NCBI GenBank assembly: GCA_039989895.1
Contig: JBDXGY010000006.1
Location: 744,001 to 808,000 of the forward strand
DNA: 64,000 nucleotides
Origin: Hyphomicrobiales bacterium
Lineage (GTDB): Bacteria; Pseudomonadota; Alphaproteobacteria; Rhizobiales; JACESI01
Direction: 5' to 3'
Shown: positions 1-9,715 of the stretch, piece after piece
How positions within the stretch are numbered: the stretch's first letter is position 1
How the letters are laid out: each line of letters opens with the position of its first letter
Notes under the pieces: model-generated
What the model saw: the letters and a program-made list of their open reading frames with translations, nothing else
What the model was told of the DNA's origin: nothing
Database searches by the model: none
Position numbers and translations under genes: made by a program

Positions 1-168
1 GCCAATACTTCGCTGCTTGCTCATGTCGCGTAATATAGTTTCAGATGTCTCGTTGCAGGTATAAAGTTGCCCGCTATCAGCTAGAAGAATAACCGCTCCC
101 TCCCCAACAGAACGCATGCTGGCGACCTGCTCGAACTCTAAAATTGTACTATGTGTAATTTTACTCAT
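1..168 (-). CDS. PqqD-like small protein, 3' part outside the window
   Basis: An open frame starts with ATG at 168 and runs leftward for 56 codons without a stop to the window edge, so only the N-terminal part is visible. It contains a short stretch VGEGAVILLA followed by GQLYTCNETS at residues 21-43. This resembles the beta-hairpin part of PqqD-family proteins (RiPP recognition elements), where a V-x-x-x-(A/V)-V-(L)-L ... G-x-x-Y-x-L-N-x-T/S pattern is typical. Family members bind a precursor peptide or act as a domain next to a radical SAM or other modifying enzyme. What lies beyond the edge is unknown, so a role in peptide modification is inference only. The ribosome binding site is weak (AGTAAGA). 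Confidence 0.55.
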   Translation of the reverse strand, partial: MSKITHSTILEFEQVASMRSVGEGAVILLADSGQLYTCNETSETILRDMSKQRSIG

Positions 169-315
169 TCTTACTATCCATTTATTCTGGCTATAATTCC
201 GTAAGCACTAAAAGGCTTAAATAGGTTCTTACTACAATAGCCATCTAATATGACTTAATTACTAGTGAGCATGCAACTTTATCTGCGTAATTGAAAATCT
301 CCGCTCTTTTAGCAC
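169..315. other. Short intergenic region between copD and the PqqD-like gene
   Basis: 147 bp with no gene. On the minus strand, just at and after the copD stop, CCCCGC and GCGGAG could form an imperfect hairpin followed by ATTTT, a weak candidate terminator. No other structure was seen. Confidence 0.4.
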
Positions 316-1188
316 TTATTTAGGCGGGGTTATTGCTGATGTTAAAACAGAAATAATAAACAAGATAATGAAGAATGAAAACACCTCAAAACGTATAGAT
401 AATTGAAGGTGTCTTGCTGCTTGCTCATCTGCTTTTAGTAATGATGGCACAAGAACTAGTTTGTTAAGCGCAGCAAGACCGAGAAGAAGGCAGACGACGC
501 TGATCTTTCCAATCAAAACCCACCCATAAAGTGAACCAAATAAAGCCTGAAAATTTCCGACAAGCATGACGGAAAATATAACGCCAGTGACGATCAAAAC
601 AGGCACGATATATTGTGCCTGTTTACCAAACCGGCGAGCGAGCAGACCAGCCATTGGTCTGGTATCAATGGAGCTCGCCAATCGATGAAGCGGCCACAGC
701 CCCCCTATCCAATAACTGACCGCTAGAAGATGTAGGGTAAGAAAGCTGCTAAGCCACATTGCTTGTTCGGTCGCATGACCAACAAGCGCGAAAGACAGCG
801 CCACCATAAAAGCACCAATTGGTATGAGTATTAAGCGTGTTGAAATGAAAAAGACTGCGCCTATCAAAATAAGTAAACCAACAGCTCGGATAAATGTGGA
901 AGTCCCCGATGGTCCTTGCACAACAAGCTGCAACATTTCACGATCCATCATGCCAATAATGCCACTATCCAACATCTGCCCGGCTTGAACCGGTATGCTA
1001 ATAGCGGTTGTAACAAGCGCAATCAGACACATTGTAATAGTGATATTGAGAAGGTTTTTTTGTAGAGTGTTTAGCGTGGGCTGCACCATAATAATAAACA
1101 GCATCGAGCCGATCGCCATGAAGGAGCTTATATAAACAATAAGTTTGAGTAAAACTGCAGTGGTGAGCCAGATATCCCACATCAGCAT
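316..1188 (-). CDS. copD: CopD family copper resistance membrane protein
   Basis: 290 residues, very hydrophobic, with about eight predicted membrane segments and short loops, as usual for the CopD/PcoD family of inner membrane proteins linked to copper uptake or copper tolerance. It lies 6 bp behind copC on the same strand, and the CopC-CopD pairing is the strongest support for the call. The start could be MLMWDIW or the second Met two codons on. CopC is thought to hand periplasmic copper to CopD; whether this pair imports or detoxifies copper cannot be told from sequence. No CueR- or CopRS-type regulator is visible in the window. Confidence 0.8.
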   Translation of the reverse strand: MLMWDIWLTTAVLLKLIVYISSFMAIGSMLFIIMVQPTLNTLQKNLLNITITMCLIALVTTAISIPVQAGQMLDSGIIGMMDREMLQLVVQGPSGTSTFIRAVGLLILIGAVFFISTRLILIPIGAFMVALSFALVGHATEQAMWLSSFLTLHLLAVSYWIGGLWPLHRLASSIDTRPMAGLLARRFGKQAQYIVPVLIVTGVIFSVMLVGNFQALFGSLYGWVLIGKISVVCLLLGLAALNKLVLVPSLLKADEQAARHLQLSIRFEVFSFFIILFIISVLTSAITPPK

Positions 1189-1194
1189 AGTCTA

Positions 1195-1560
1195 TTATTC
1201 TCCCGTTACTTTAAAAGAAAATGCCCCATTTACTGGGTGTCCATCATGTCCTAAAGCACGCCATATAATTTGATAATCACCAGCGCCCACCATATCGGTG
1301 GCCAGCTTTATTGTTGTGACAAATTCTTTCGTAGGGATTTTAAGATTAACGGATTGCGAGCTGGCATCAGTTTTGTGGGTCAACAAGACTTTGGTAACAC
1401 GGGCAGGTTCTATAAATGTCAAAGCAACAGCATCTGGAGCCTTGTTCAAAATTGCACCCGCCTCAGGAATTGTCATCTTGGTTGACGAATGAGCATGTAC
1501 TGCGCTCACTGAACCAAGCAATAAAATGCATACAAGACAAATATGCTTCATCAACATCAA
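1195..1560 (-). CDS. copC: CopC periplasmic copper-binding protein
   Basis: 121 residues. A signal peptide (hydrophobic stretch after MKHIC, cleavage likely after VHA at residue 23) would leave His24 at the mature N-terminus. The CopC beta-sandwich follows, with the family hallmark DGHPVNGAF near the C-terminus. In CopC proteins the N-terminal His, an Asp and a His of the DGH motif (here His24, Asp106, His108) form the Cu(II) site; all are present. The methionine-rich Cu(I) loop of some plasmid-borne CopC proteins is not evident, so this looks like the Cu(II)-only type. It starts 18 bp after the lpxB stop and may be read through from the lipid A genes. Confidence 0.88.
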   Translation of the reverse strand: MMLMKHICLVCILLLGSVSAVHAHSSTKMTIPEAGAILNKAPDAVALTFIEPARVTKVLLTHKTDASSQSVNLKIPTKEFVTTIKLATDMVGAGDYQIIWRALGHDGHPVNGAFSFKVTGE

Positions 1561-1578
1561 TCAATCCTTGTGTGGGCG

Positions 1579-2736
1579 CTAGCTCGACCTGCTTTTTGTT
1601 GTTAGCTGCATTATAATATCAGCAGCTTTTTCATCAGATGAAACACCTTCTTCTAACGCCATTTTTTCTCGCAAAACTTTAAAGGCCTCTAGCTGTGTAT
1701 GCCGCTCTGGTGTGTCATCTAAAAGCCGATTTAAAGCACGATATAATTTGCCCGGATGAAGATCTACATCTATATATTCAGGCACTATGGGATAATCGAT
1801 AATCAGGTTCACTAAATTTGTCGACCACGTCGTCATAAGGAAGCGTAACTTGCTTGCTATTGGATCGAGCTTATAGGTGGCAAGCATGGGAATATTAGCT
1901 AAACCCAACTCTAGGCAGACCGTGCCTGATGCTGCCAAGGCTGCCGATGCTTTGTTAAAAGCTGCTTTTTTTTCATCTTCTCCAGAGGCAATTCGAACCG
2001 GAAGCGGCCACTGTGACACTGTGCTGCGAATGGTTGCTTCAAGATGGGGCACAGCAGGAATTACAATATCAATATCATCGCGCACAGATGTGAGCTTTTG
2101 TAATGTTTGTTGAAATATAGGCAGAAGCCTTTTGATTTCACCGCTTCTACTTCCAGGAAGAACGAGTAGCGTTTTACGTGTATCTGTTTCAAGTCTTTGG
2201 TCTTGCTTTGTAATTCGAGTTGCAAGTGGATGGCCGACATAAGTCGTAGCCGGTCCATTGAGTTCCTTCAACGCTTGCGGTTCAAAGGGCAATAGTGCCA
2301 AAACATGATCGACATAGGTTCTCATTTTACTCGCACGACCAGGCCGCCATGCCCATACACTAGGGCAGACATAGTCGATAACAGGTAAGTTTGGCATTGC
2401 CGCCTTTACTTTACGAGCCACGCGGTGCGTGAAGTCCGGACTATCTATAATAACAAGGGCGTCAGGCTTAGCAGCAATAGCAGCTTTCGCCGTTTCATTG
2501 ATGCGTTTGAGGATTTTCGGTAGCCGTGGGATAACAGCTGTCACACCCATAACCGCAATTTCATCCATATCAAACAGCGATTGTAAGCCCTGTTCCGTCA
2601 TGGCTCGCCCACCAACACCAGAGACAATCAAATCACCTCCTAGGCGCTGTTTGAGAGCTTTTATGAGCGTCGCCCCCAGCTGATCACCGGATTCCTCGCC
2701 CGCTACAATGAAAACATGGAATAGCGCATCACTCAT
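1579..2736 (-). CDS. lpxB: Lipid-A-disaccharide synthase
   Basis: About 385 residues from the chosen start MSDALFHV. Glycosyltransferase family 19 enzyme that joins UDP-2,3-diacylglucosamine and lipid X (2,3-diacylglucosamine 1-phosphate) into the lipid A disaccharide at the inner face of the cytoplasmic membrane. The N-terminal AGEESGDQLGA motif and later PGSRSGEI and AASGTVCLELG stretches match the family. An in-frame ATG lies 18 nt upstream (2754), but the ATG at 2736 has GGTGGA at good spacing and overlaps the lpxI stop by 8 nt, which points to translational coupling. It is the last lipid A gene of the bamA-lpxD-fabZ-lpxA-lpxI-lpxB series. Confidence 0.95.
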   Translation of the reverse strand: MSDALFHVFIVAGEESGDQLGATLIKALKQRLGGDLIVSGVGGRAMTEQGLQSLFDMDEIAVMGVTAVIPRLPKILKRINETAKAAIAAKPDALVIIDSPDFTHRVARKVKAAMPNLPVIDYVCPSVWAWRPGRASKMRTYVDHVLALLPFEPQALKELNGPATTYVGHPLATRITKQDQRLETDTRKTLLVLPGSRSGEIKRLLPIFQQTLQKLTSVRDDIDIVIPAVPHLEATIRSTVSQWPLPVRIASGEDEKKAAFNKASAALAASGTVCLELGLANIPMLATYKLDPIASKLRFLMTTWSTNLVNLIIDYPIVPEYIDVDLHPGKLYRALNRLLDDTPERHTQLEAFKVLREKMALEEGVSSDEKAADIIMQLTTKSRSS

Positions 2737-3598
2737 GACTAAATCCACCCTCACCTGATAGGTATACTTTATGTTTCTTTGCTAATGCGAATGTCTCTGA
2801 GCGGCTGGCCACAAGCACCTTTCCTGCTTCACAAATTATGCCAGCAAGACCTGCGTCAGAAGCAAGCCTAATTGTCTGTGGCCCGATTGTCGGCAAATCA
2901 ACTCGGTAGTCTTGATTGGGTTTTGCGGCTTTAATTAAAACGCCAGTTGCGCCCTTATTGGTGATGCGCTTTTCCTCACGTAACATTTTGACCCGCCGCA
3001 ACATATTGTCAGTGCCTTCTGCACCTTCAACAGCCAGCACACGTCCATTATGTATAACCAAGGCTTGGCCGATGTCATGTTTACCAAGGTCTCTTAAAAC
3101 GGCTTTCCCGGTAACAGCATCTTCTGCAAAATGAGAGAAGGATTTTTTGCTGCCAAAGAGCCCTTTTTCAAGTAGCAATTCGGGCGCGACTTCTTGGGCA
3201 CCAATGACGGTGAAACCTTCTTCTTCGATGATTTTGATGCCCTTTTGCAAAAGACTGTCATCGCCACCCGTCATGGCTGCAACTATTTTAGGAATACGTT
3301 TAAGAGTGCTTGGGTCTGCAACAATATTAAGAAAATCTGGTCGCTTATTTATACGCCCAATGAGCACCAGTTTTTCACAGCCCTGCTCGCGGAAATACGT
3401 GGCAATCTTCCCAATTTGCCCCCATTTAAAATGGGAAATAATATCGGCCTTGAGCTCATCATCACTCTCGCCTTCGATAGCCGCCACCGCAAAGGGCTGC
3501 GCCTTGCTTTCCAGTGCACTTATTAATTCGCCAACTATGCCACCACCACCAGCGAAAACACCAATTGGCTTTTCTTTTGGGTTTGAGGCCATCATCAA
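2729..3598 (-). CDS. lpxI: UDP-2,3-diacylglucosamine pyrophosphatase LpxI
   Basis: 289 residues, formerly DUF1009. LpxI hydrolyses UDP-2,3-diacylglucosamine to lipid X and UMP, the step done by LpxH in gammaproteobacteria; alphaproteobacteria commonly use LpxI. The Gly-rich N-terminal motif GVFAGGGGIVGEL and the conserved C-terminal half (GATGVLIKAAKPNQD, DLPTIGPQT, GLAGI) fit. It sits between lpxA (5-bp gap) and lpxB (8-nt overlap), exactly at its pathway position. The first three codons are Met-Met-Met, so the exact start is uncertain by a few residues. Confidence 0.94.
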   Translation of the reverse strand: MMMASNPKEKPIGVFAGGGGIVGELISALESKAQPFAVAAIEGESDDELKADIISHFKWGQIGKIATYFREQGCEKLVLIGRINKRPDFLNIVADPSTLKRIPKIVAAMTGGDDSLLQKGIKIIEEEGFTVIGAQEVAPELLLEKGLFGSKKSFSHFAEDAVTGKAVLRDLGKHDIGQALVIHNGRVLAVEGAEGTDNMLRRVKMLREEKRITNKGATGVLIKAAKPNQDYRVDLPTIGPQTIRLASDAGLAGIICEAGKVLVASRSETFALAKKHKVYLSGEGGFSHE

Positions 3599-3603
3599 AA
3601 TGA

Positions 3604-4404
3604 CTATTCCTTAACAGTGCGTGGAACACACAATGAACGATCAGAAGCCGCTTGTATAAAAGTGACGATACTGGCTACTTGTGGGTCTTGAAGAAGTTCT
3701 TCAGAGAGCTTGTCGAGTCGTACTTGCAGGGTCTCGTCTTGTTCGAGAAATAGATCTTTATAAACCTGTCTCACCGCATGAATACTTTCGCGTGCAATGC
3801 CATGCCTTTTCATGCCGATTAGATTAATGCCGCCAAGATAAGCTCGGTTACCAAGAGAGATACCAAAAGGTATAACGTCATTTTCAATGCCTGCAAGTCC
3901 ACCAATAAAGGCATGATCGCCAATGCGAGTGAATTGGTGCACAGCCGACCCTCCGCCCATGATTACATGATTGCCGATCGACACATGGCCAGCAATTAGA
4001 ACACCGTTTGACAATATGACGTTGTCACCCAGCACACAATCGTGTGCAACGTGCGAATTGGCGAGTAAGACACAATTATTTCCAATTCGTGTTTCAATTG
4101 AACCTGCTGCCGTTCCTGGATTAACCGTCACCCCTTCTCGGATAATACAATTATCACCGATAACAAGCTTAGTCTCCTCGCCCTTAAACTTCAGGTCTTG
4201 AGGGTCGTTGCCAATAGATGCGAAGGGATAAACCTTCAAACCACTGCCAATTGTCGTGTTTCCAGCAAGTGAAACATGGCTTTTGAGGGTCGCATTATCA
4301 CCAATGGTGATATTACCTTCCAAAACACAATAAGGTCCTATGTCAACATTATCACCTAGCTTTACATCGTCTGAGATCAACGCTGTTGGGTGTATACTGG
4401 CCAT
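3604..4404 (-). CDS. lpxA: UDP-N-acetylglucosamine acyltransferase
   Basis: 266 residues. First step of lipid A synthesis: transfers a 3-hydroxyacyl chain from ACP to the 3-OH of UDP-GlcNAc. Left-handed beta-helix made of hexapeptide repeats over the first ~190 residues, then a helical C-terminal tail. The motif NSHVAHDC contains His118 and His121; His121 corresponds to the catalytic base (His125 in E. coli). It lies 17 bp behind fabZ, which makes the competing unsaturated acyl-ACP, and just ahead of lpxI. Confidence 0.96.
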   Translation of the reverse strand: MASIHPTALISDDVKLGDNVDIGPYCVLEGNITIGDNATLKSHVSLAGNTTIGSGLKVYPFASIGNDPQDLKFKGEETKLVIGDNCIIREGVTVNPGTAAGSIETRIGNNCVLLANSHVAHDCVLGDNVILSNGVLIAGHVSIGNHVIMGGGSAVHQFTRIGDHAFIGGLAGIENDVIPFGISLGNRAYLGGINLIGMKRHGIARESIHAVRQVYKDLFLEQDETLQVRLDKLSEELLQDPQVASIVTFIQAASDRSLCVPRTVKE

Positions 4405-4421
4405 ATTGAATTACCTTACTG

Positions 4422-4895
4422 TTATTGGTCTTCGCCTGCGATAAGCATGGCGCTGATTTCTGCCTCGGCAACTTTGTTGCCATCTACAATTGCTTCTGAG
4501 GCAAACCTCCAAATATTACGACGTTGCTTAAGCTTTTTAACGTGTATTTTAACCACATCACCCGGCACTACAGGTTTTCTAAATTTAGCACGGTCAATCG
4601 TCATGAAGTACACCAGTGATGGTGCATTTGTATTTTTGTCTGCATTGACGCAAATAGCACCGGCTGTCTGTGCCATGGCTTCTATAAGAAGCACACCAGG
4701 CATGACAGGTTGATCAGGAAAATGACCTTGGAAATGCGGTTCATTAATCGTAACAGCTTTAATTCCTGTCGCTGAATTATCAGCATCGATATCTATAATT
4801 CGGTCAATCATCAAGAAGGGATATCTATGGGGCAAAAGCTCCATAATTTTCATGATGTCAGCTGTTTCTAATGTCGTATTCGAAGAAGCATCCAT
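4422..4895 (-). CDS. fabZ: 3-hydroxyacyl-ACP dehydratase FabZ
   Basis: 157 residues, single hot-dog domain. Dehydrates 3-hydroxyacyl-ACP in fatty acid elongation and so competes with LpxA and LpxD for 3-hydroxyacyl-ACP. [12 protein letters not shown], then [10 protein letters not shown] and IEAMAQTAG are diagnostic; His58 and Glu72 correspond to the catalytic pair. The start is preceded by a strong GAGGAGGAG ribosome binding site. The gene lies between lpxD and lpxA as in many Proteobacteria. Confidence 0.96.
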   Translation of the reverse strand: MDASSNTTLETADIMKIMELLPHRYPFLMIDRIIDIDADNSATGIKAVTINEPHFQGHFPDQPVMPGVLLIEAMAQTAGAICVNADKNTNAPSLVYFMTIDRAKFRKPVVPGDVVKIHVKKLKQRRNIWRFASEAIVDGNKVAEAEISAMLIAGEDQ

Positions 4896-4939
4896 ATTTC
4901 TTCTCCTCCTCAGCGGGTGATTAATTCTTTGATATTCGC

Positions 4940-5986
4940 TTATTTCTTGTTTTCTTTTACCATTTTCATGAGTAAAAGTCGCTCTTTAAACCATTCGCGT
5001 ATGGGACGCGCGGGTACACCTCCCCATCGCGCACCTGCTGGGACATCGTCATGCACGGCACTGACTGCTGCTATTTGTGCGCCCATACCAACGGTGACAT
5101 GCCCATTGACGCCTGACTGACCTCCAATGGCAACAAAATCTTCCAGTGTGGCGCTTCCCGATATGCCGACTTGTGAAACCAATACGCAATGACGGCCAAC
5201 AACCACATTATGGGCGATCTGGACATGGTTGTCGATTTTAGTTCCTTCACCAATCACCGTGTCGCGTGTCGCGCCTCGATCAATTGCAGTATTAGCACCA
5301 ATTTCAACATCATCTTGAATAATAACGCGACCAATTTGCGGTATTTTTAGGTGACCTTGAGGTGACATTGCAAACCCAAAGCCATCTTGGCCAACCTTGA
5401 CACCGGGATGAATAATAACGCGGTCGCCAATCAAACTATGCTGGATAACAGCATTTGAGGTGATAGAACAATCGCGACCTATTTTTACGTTCGCACCAAT
5501 TCTTGCGTTTGATGCAATATAGGTATTCGCTCCGATCAAGGCATTTTCATCGATATAAGCGAATGCTTCGACAGTGACACCTTCTTCTAATTTAGCCGTG
5601 GGTGCTATATAGGCTTGCTCGGAAATTGTGCCAGTTTTGATACCATGAATTGGCTTTAATGCTGATGGGTACAATAAAGCTGACGTCTGTGCGAAGGCGC
5701 GATAAGGATCAGATATTTCTAATGCAATCACCCCTTCAGGTATTTTTGTTGTGTATTTTTTTGCACAAAAACAAGCGGTAGCAGACGTATTTTGAAGTTC
5801 ATCAAGGTATTTAGGATTATCAATGAAACTGATGGTGCCTGCTCTTGCATCATTCAACGGCGCTATACCGTTTATGACAGGATCTGACGTATCATTTGAT
5901 TTTATCAATGCACCTGTCATTTCCGCAATCGCTGATAGCTTGACAGCCTCAGGATTGGGAAAAAATGTTGTTTCAACATCAAGCAA
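4940..5986 (-). CDS. lpxD: UDP-3-O-(3-hydroxyacyl)glucosamine N-acyltransferase
   Basis: 348 residues. Third lipid A step: N-acylates UDP-3-O-acylglucosamine. An N-terminal uridine-binding domain (about 1-110) is followed by many hexapeptide repeats forming a left-handed beta-helix. DGFGFA near residue 201 and [10 protein letters not shown] near 253 match LpxD; His259 is the expected catalytic His. It follows bamA by 50 bp; no skp/ompH gene lies between them, unlike in enterobacteria. Confidence 0.95.
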   Translation of the reverse strand: MLDVETTFFPNPEAVKLSAIAEMTGALIKSNDTSDPVINGIAPLNDARAGTISFIDNPKYLDELQNTSATACFCAKKYTTKIPEGVIALEISDPYRAFAQTSALLYPSALKPIHGIKTGTISEQAYIAPTAKLEEGVTVEAFAYIDENALIGANTYIASNARIGANVKIGRDCSITSNAVIQHSLIGDRVIIHPGVKVGQDGFGFAMSPQGHLKIPQIGRVIIQDDVEIGANTAIDRGATRDTVIGEGTKIDNHVQIAHNVVVGRHCVLVSQVGISGSATLEDFVAIGGQSGVNGHVTVGMGAQIAAVSAVHDDVPAGARWGGVPARPIREWFKERLLLMKMVKENKK

Positions 5987-6036
5987 TAGGAGTGTTCTCC
6001 GCAGTAATACAGGTTTTCTTGAATGATGTAGAACGC

Positions 6037-8388
6037 CTAGAAACGTGTACCGCCACCAATACGGAAGAACTGTGTATCATCAAATTCTTCATCAGATAAA
6101 ACCCAAGCAAAGTCACCGCGTAGAGGTCCAAATGGTGATTTCCACTCGAAGCCAATACCAACAGAAGAACGAAGGCTAAAGTCATCAGATCCTGGAATAA
6201 GATCTTCTGTGACACTATCATCAAGCCCAAATACAGAACCAGCATCAGCAAATAGAGCGCCTTTGACGCCAATTGAACGTGGCACTAACGGTATAGGGAA
6301 TAATACTTCAGCAGAAACGCCAAAGAAATTAAGCCCACCTACAGCATCATTGCCAACATCTTCATCATCATCGCTAGTGTCACCATTTTCACGTGCACCG
6401 ATACCACGGTTTTCGAAACCACGAACCAAGTCTCCGCCCGCAAAGAAGTTGTCAAGAAGGCGAACATCTTCACCGATGCCCGTTATGTTACCAACTCGAG
6501 CTCTAACAAGACCAACAATTTGGTGATTGGCATTTAACTCATGATAGGCAACAGCGCGCGCTTCCGTCTTAAGAAAATTAACATCTCCACCAATGCCTGC
6601 AAATTCTTGCGTGAACCTGAAATTAATACCATCTGTTGGGTTTTGATTACTATCAAGTGAATTATAGGTCACAGCATACCCTAGTGATGATGTCACAACA
6701 TCACCCTCACCTTGGGATATAATAGAAGCAGGCGCATCTTCTAGATCAATATCAGACAGGCTTTCTTTATCGTAGGTATAGTTAACCCCAAGCCTTAAGT
6801 TCTCTGTTACGGGCAAGCCGAAACGAACTGACGCACCTGTGTTGCTCACATCAAAGCTTCGACTATCTTGGTCTTCACTATTACGTCTGAAGAGATCAAA
6901 GCCTGCACTAATTCGGCGACCGAGGAAGAATGGTTCGGTAAAGCTTAAATCATAAGTCTGATTGCCGGTTCCGATACCAACGGCAAGTCTGACAAACTGC
7001 CCTCGACCCAAGAAATTTCTCTCTGTAAGAGCGGCATTTGTCAAAAATCCACCAGATAGATCAGCACCCGCGCCAAAAGAAAGATCGCCCGTTGGTTGCT
7101 CTTCAACATTTACGGTCAAAACCACACGGTCAGGCGCACTGCCACGTGCTCTAGTCACCCTAACACTTTGAAAAATACCAAGATTTCTAATGCGTCGCTC
7201 AGCCTTCGTAATCAAAGACTGGTTGAAAGCATCGCCCTCTGCAATATCAAATTCACGGCGTATTACGTATTCACGTGTGCGCGTGTTGCCCAAAATGTTG
7301 ATCCGTTCGACGAAAACGCGCGGACCTTGGTCAATAGCATAAGTAATATTGATGATCCGACCGTCAATTTGCTCACCGCGTGGACGAACTTGAGCGAAAG
7401 CAAAGCCTTTACCAGCAGCAGCTAAGGATAATGCTTCGATACTGCGCTCAACTTTTTGCGCATCATAAATGTCGCCTTCCTTCGTTGTAATCAACGGAAG
7501 GAAATCATCTGGGTTCACATCAAGCAGAACAGTATCAATAGCAATCTTACCAAATCTGTATCGTTCACCTTCGTTCACAGTGATCGTTATGAAAAACTTG
7601 TTTTTCTTTTCATCAATATCAACAACAGAAGAAATAACTTCAAAATCTGCATAACCATGATTGAAGTAGAAACGACGCAATTGTTCTTCATCGGCAGCTA
7701 ATCGCGTTGCGTCATAAATATCACTTGATTGAAGGAAGCCCAATAATCCAGTTTCGCGTGTCGCAATAGCATTTCTTAGGCGTCCGTCACCAAATGCTTT
7801 GTTACCAACAAAATTAATTTTCGCGATGCCTGTTTTTTTATTCTCTTCGATACTGAAAAGCACATTGATTCGATTGCTATCAAGCCCGTCAATTCTAGAT
7901 TTTACTGCCACATTAAAGAGGCCAACTGATTTATAGGCTTCCTTGATGCGATCAACATCAACAGCAACTTGCTCACGATCAAATACACCGCGTGCCTTCG
8001 TTAAAAGGATAGAATTCAGCTGAGTCTCATCAAGTTTATCATTACCTAAAAAGGCGATGCCATTGACCACTGGATTTTCGACTACATTAACAACCAAAGT
8101 GCTGCCACTGGTTGTAATTGATACATCTTTGAACAATCCTGTCGCAAAGAGAGCTTTCAATGACTCATCAATTTCAATGGGTGATGCACGGCGGCCTGGT
8201 TGAGCGGTAACATAAGTCAAAACGGTCTCACGACCGATGCGTTGATTACCTGTAACCTGAATCGACGAAATTGTTTGAGCTTTCGCTTCAGAAAACGACG
8301 CGTCAAAAATGCTAGCAGCCAGTGATGTCATAAATATAGTTGTGATAACAAAAAAACTAGCAAGGAGACGGATGTTCATAAATTTCAT
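6037..8388 (-). CDS. bamA: Outer membrane protein assembly factor BamA
   Basis: 783 residues. Core of the BAM complex that folds beta-barrel proteins into the outer membrane. A signal peptide ends near SEAKA-QT (about residue 38), five POTRA repeats span roughly 39-430, and the C-terminal half is a 16-strand barrel. The protein ends ...FFRIGGGTRF; the final Phe is the usual C-terminal barrel signal. The VRGFENRGIG segment contains the conserved VRGF motif of loop 6 (Omp85 family). Two in-frame Met codons (residues 1 and 4) are possible starts. Confidence 0.96.
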   Translation of the reverse strand: MKFMNIRLLASFFVITTIFMTSLAASIFDASFSEAKAQTISSIQVTGNQRIGRETVLTYVTAQPGRRASPIEIDESLKALFATGLFKDVSITTSGSTLVVNVVENPVVNGIAFLGNDKLDETQLNSILLTKARGVFDREQVAVDVDRIKEAYKSVGLFNVAVKSRIDGLDSNRINVLFSIEENKKTGIAKINFVGNKAFGDGRLRNAIATRETGLLGFLQSSDIYDATRLAADEEQLRRFYFNHGYADFEVISSVVDIDEKKNKFFITITVNEGERYRFGKIAIDTVLLDVNPDDFLPLITTKEGDIYDAQKVERSIEALSLAAAGKGFAFAQVRPRGEQIDGRIINITYAIDQGPRVFVERINILGNTRTREYVIRREFDIAEGDAFNQSLITKAERRIRNLGIFQSVRVTRARGSAPDRVVLTVNVEEQPTGDLSFGAGADLSGGFLTNAALTERNFLGRGQFVRLAVGIGTGNQTYDLSFTEPFFLGRRISAGFDLFRRNSEDQDSRSFDVSNTGASVRFGLPVTENLRLGVNYTYDKESLSDIDLEDAPASIISQGEGDVVTSSLGYAVTYNSLDSNQNPTDGINFRFTQEFAGIGGDVNFLKTEARAVAYHELNANHQIVGLVRARVGNITGIGEDVRLLDNFFAGGDLVRGFENRGIGARENGDTSDDDEDVGNDAVGGLNFFGVSAEVLFPIPLVPRSIGVKGALFADAGSVFGLDDSVTEDLIPGSDDFSLRSSVGIGFEWKSPFGPLRGDFAWVLSDEEFDDTQFFRIGGGTRF

Positions 8389-8581
8389 TAATCAAACTGC
8401 CTTAAATTCGCTTCTGAAGTCACTCGTTTATAGAGATTCCTTTTACTTTATAATCTTTTGGCAAAAAATGAGCTCATAAGCAAGCCAAACTACCATTTGA
8501 AATTAACAAAATATTTACAATGCATTGCATCTTTGAAACACTTTGTGAACGATAGCGATAAAGTCTGCGTTTTGCGGCGAT
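8389..8581. other. Intergenic region upstream of bamA
   Basis: 193 bp of AT-rich sequence between the rseP stop and the bamA start, likely containing the bamA promoter. I see no convincing -35/-10 pair, hairpin or small gene. Confidence 0.4.
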
Positions 8582-9715
8582 TCAGTTGAGCCATCGATTG
8601 ATGTCAATCGTAGTCACCAGAATCATAAATGTGAGCAAAAATGCGAAGCCTATTTTATAGCAGATTTCTTGCGTTTTTTCACTCACAGGCCGCCCTCTGA
8701 CAGCTTCCAGAGCATAAAAAATTAGATGTCCACCATCCAGCACAGGTACAGGCATAAGATTCATGATGCCGATACTAACTGACAAAACAGCAGTCAGCCC
8801 TATAAGTGCTGTGAAACCGATAGCAGCAACACGTTGAGAAACATCAGCGATTCGGATTGGGCCGCCGAGCTGATTAATCGATTCTCTACCAGTTATGAGG
8901 CCACCAAAAAATTGCACAGTGCGCTTCATAATGTACCATGTTTCGCCAGCGCCCTCGCCCACGGCTTCTAATGGTCCAAATTGTTTATTGATGATCGCAT
9001 CGGCATTTCCACTGCGTTGGATACCGAGCTGACCTATGCGTTGAGTACCACCCAAACCATCATCAACCTCACGAAATGCGGGAGTTGCATTGATGGTAAC
9101 GTTATTTCCATTCCTATTCACAATGAACACAAGTGGAATTTCTGCGCTGACCGACACTTTTCTTTGAAGATCAGAGAAGCTTTCGATAATTTGGTCGTCA
9201 ACTTTGATGATTGTATCGCCGGGCTGAAATCCTGCTGCTGCTGCAACACTATCAGCGACTATTTCATCTACTTGCGCAGTCAGAATATCACGGCCGTTTA
9301 TAAAAAATATGCCAGAGAAAATCACAACAGCTAAGATGAAATTAGCAATCGGACCTGCTGCAACAACGGCTGCGCGTTGCCATAGTTTTTTATTGGCAAA
9401 AAATGTGGACTTATCATAGCCCGCAGATTCAAGTTCGCTTGTATCACCTGACATGCTTGCTGGATTAGCGTCATCGATAAATTTCACATAGCCGCCTAGC
9501 GGAATTATTGAAAAAGCCCAGATTGTATTTTTCTTATCGGTAAAGCTAAAGATATCTGGTCCAAAGCCAATCGCAAATTTAGCGATCCCTACCCCGTTCC
9601 AGCGCGCCACCATAAAATGGCCAAGCTCATGAAAGAACACAACAATTGTGAGAACAAATAAGAAAGGCAATCCCCAGCCAATAAGCCAGAAAAACCATTC
9701 GCTAATAAATTCCAT
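8582..9715 (-). CDS. rseP: Site-2 intramembrane metalloprotease RseP
   Basis: About 377 residues from the chosen start MEFISEW. Inner-membrane zinc protease that cleaves transmembrane segments, for example of anti-sigma factors, during envelope stress. The zinc-binding HELGH motif is at residues 29-33 in the first membrane helix, a PDZ domain lies in the middle (AAAGFQPGDTIIKVDD), and the C-terminal MPVPVLDGGHLIF supplies the third ligand. The ATG at 9715 has GGAG six bases upstream, better than the in-frame ATG seven codons earlier. It follows dxr and precedes bamA. Confidence 0.94.
   Translation of the reverse strand: MEFISEWFFWLIGWGLPFLFVLTIVVFFHELGHFMVARWNGVGIAKFAIGFGPDIFSFTDKKNTIWAFSIIPLGGYVKFIDDANPASMSGDTSELESAGYDKSTFFANKKLWQRAAVVAAGPIANFILAVVIFSGIFFINGRDILTAQVDEIVADSVAAAAGFQPGDTIIKVDDQIIESFSDLQRKVSVSAEIPLVFIVNRNGNNVTINATPAFREVDDGLGGTQRIGQLGIQRSGNADAIINKQFGPLEAVGEGAGETWYIMKRTVQFFGGLITGRESINQLGGPIRIADVSQRVAAIGFTALIGLTAVLSVSIGIMNLMPVPVLDGGHLIFYALEAVRGRPVSEKTQEICYKIGFAFLLTFMILVTTIDINRWLN

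Noticed and set aside
8389-8581. Missing skp gene next to bamA
   Set aside because: Absence here is common outside enterobacteria; the frame between bamA and lpxD is only 50 bp and shows no remnant.
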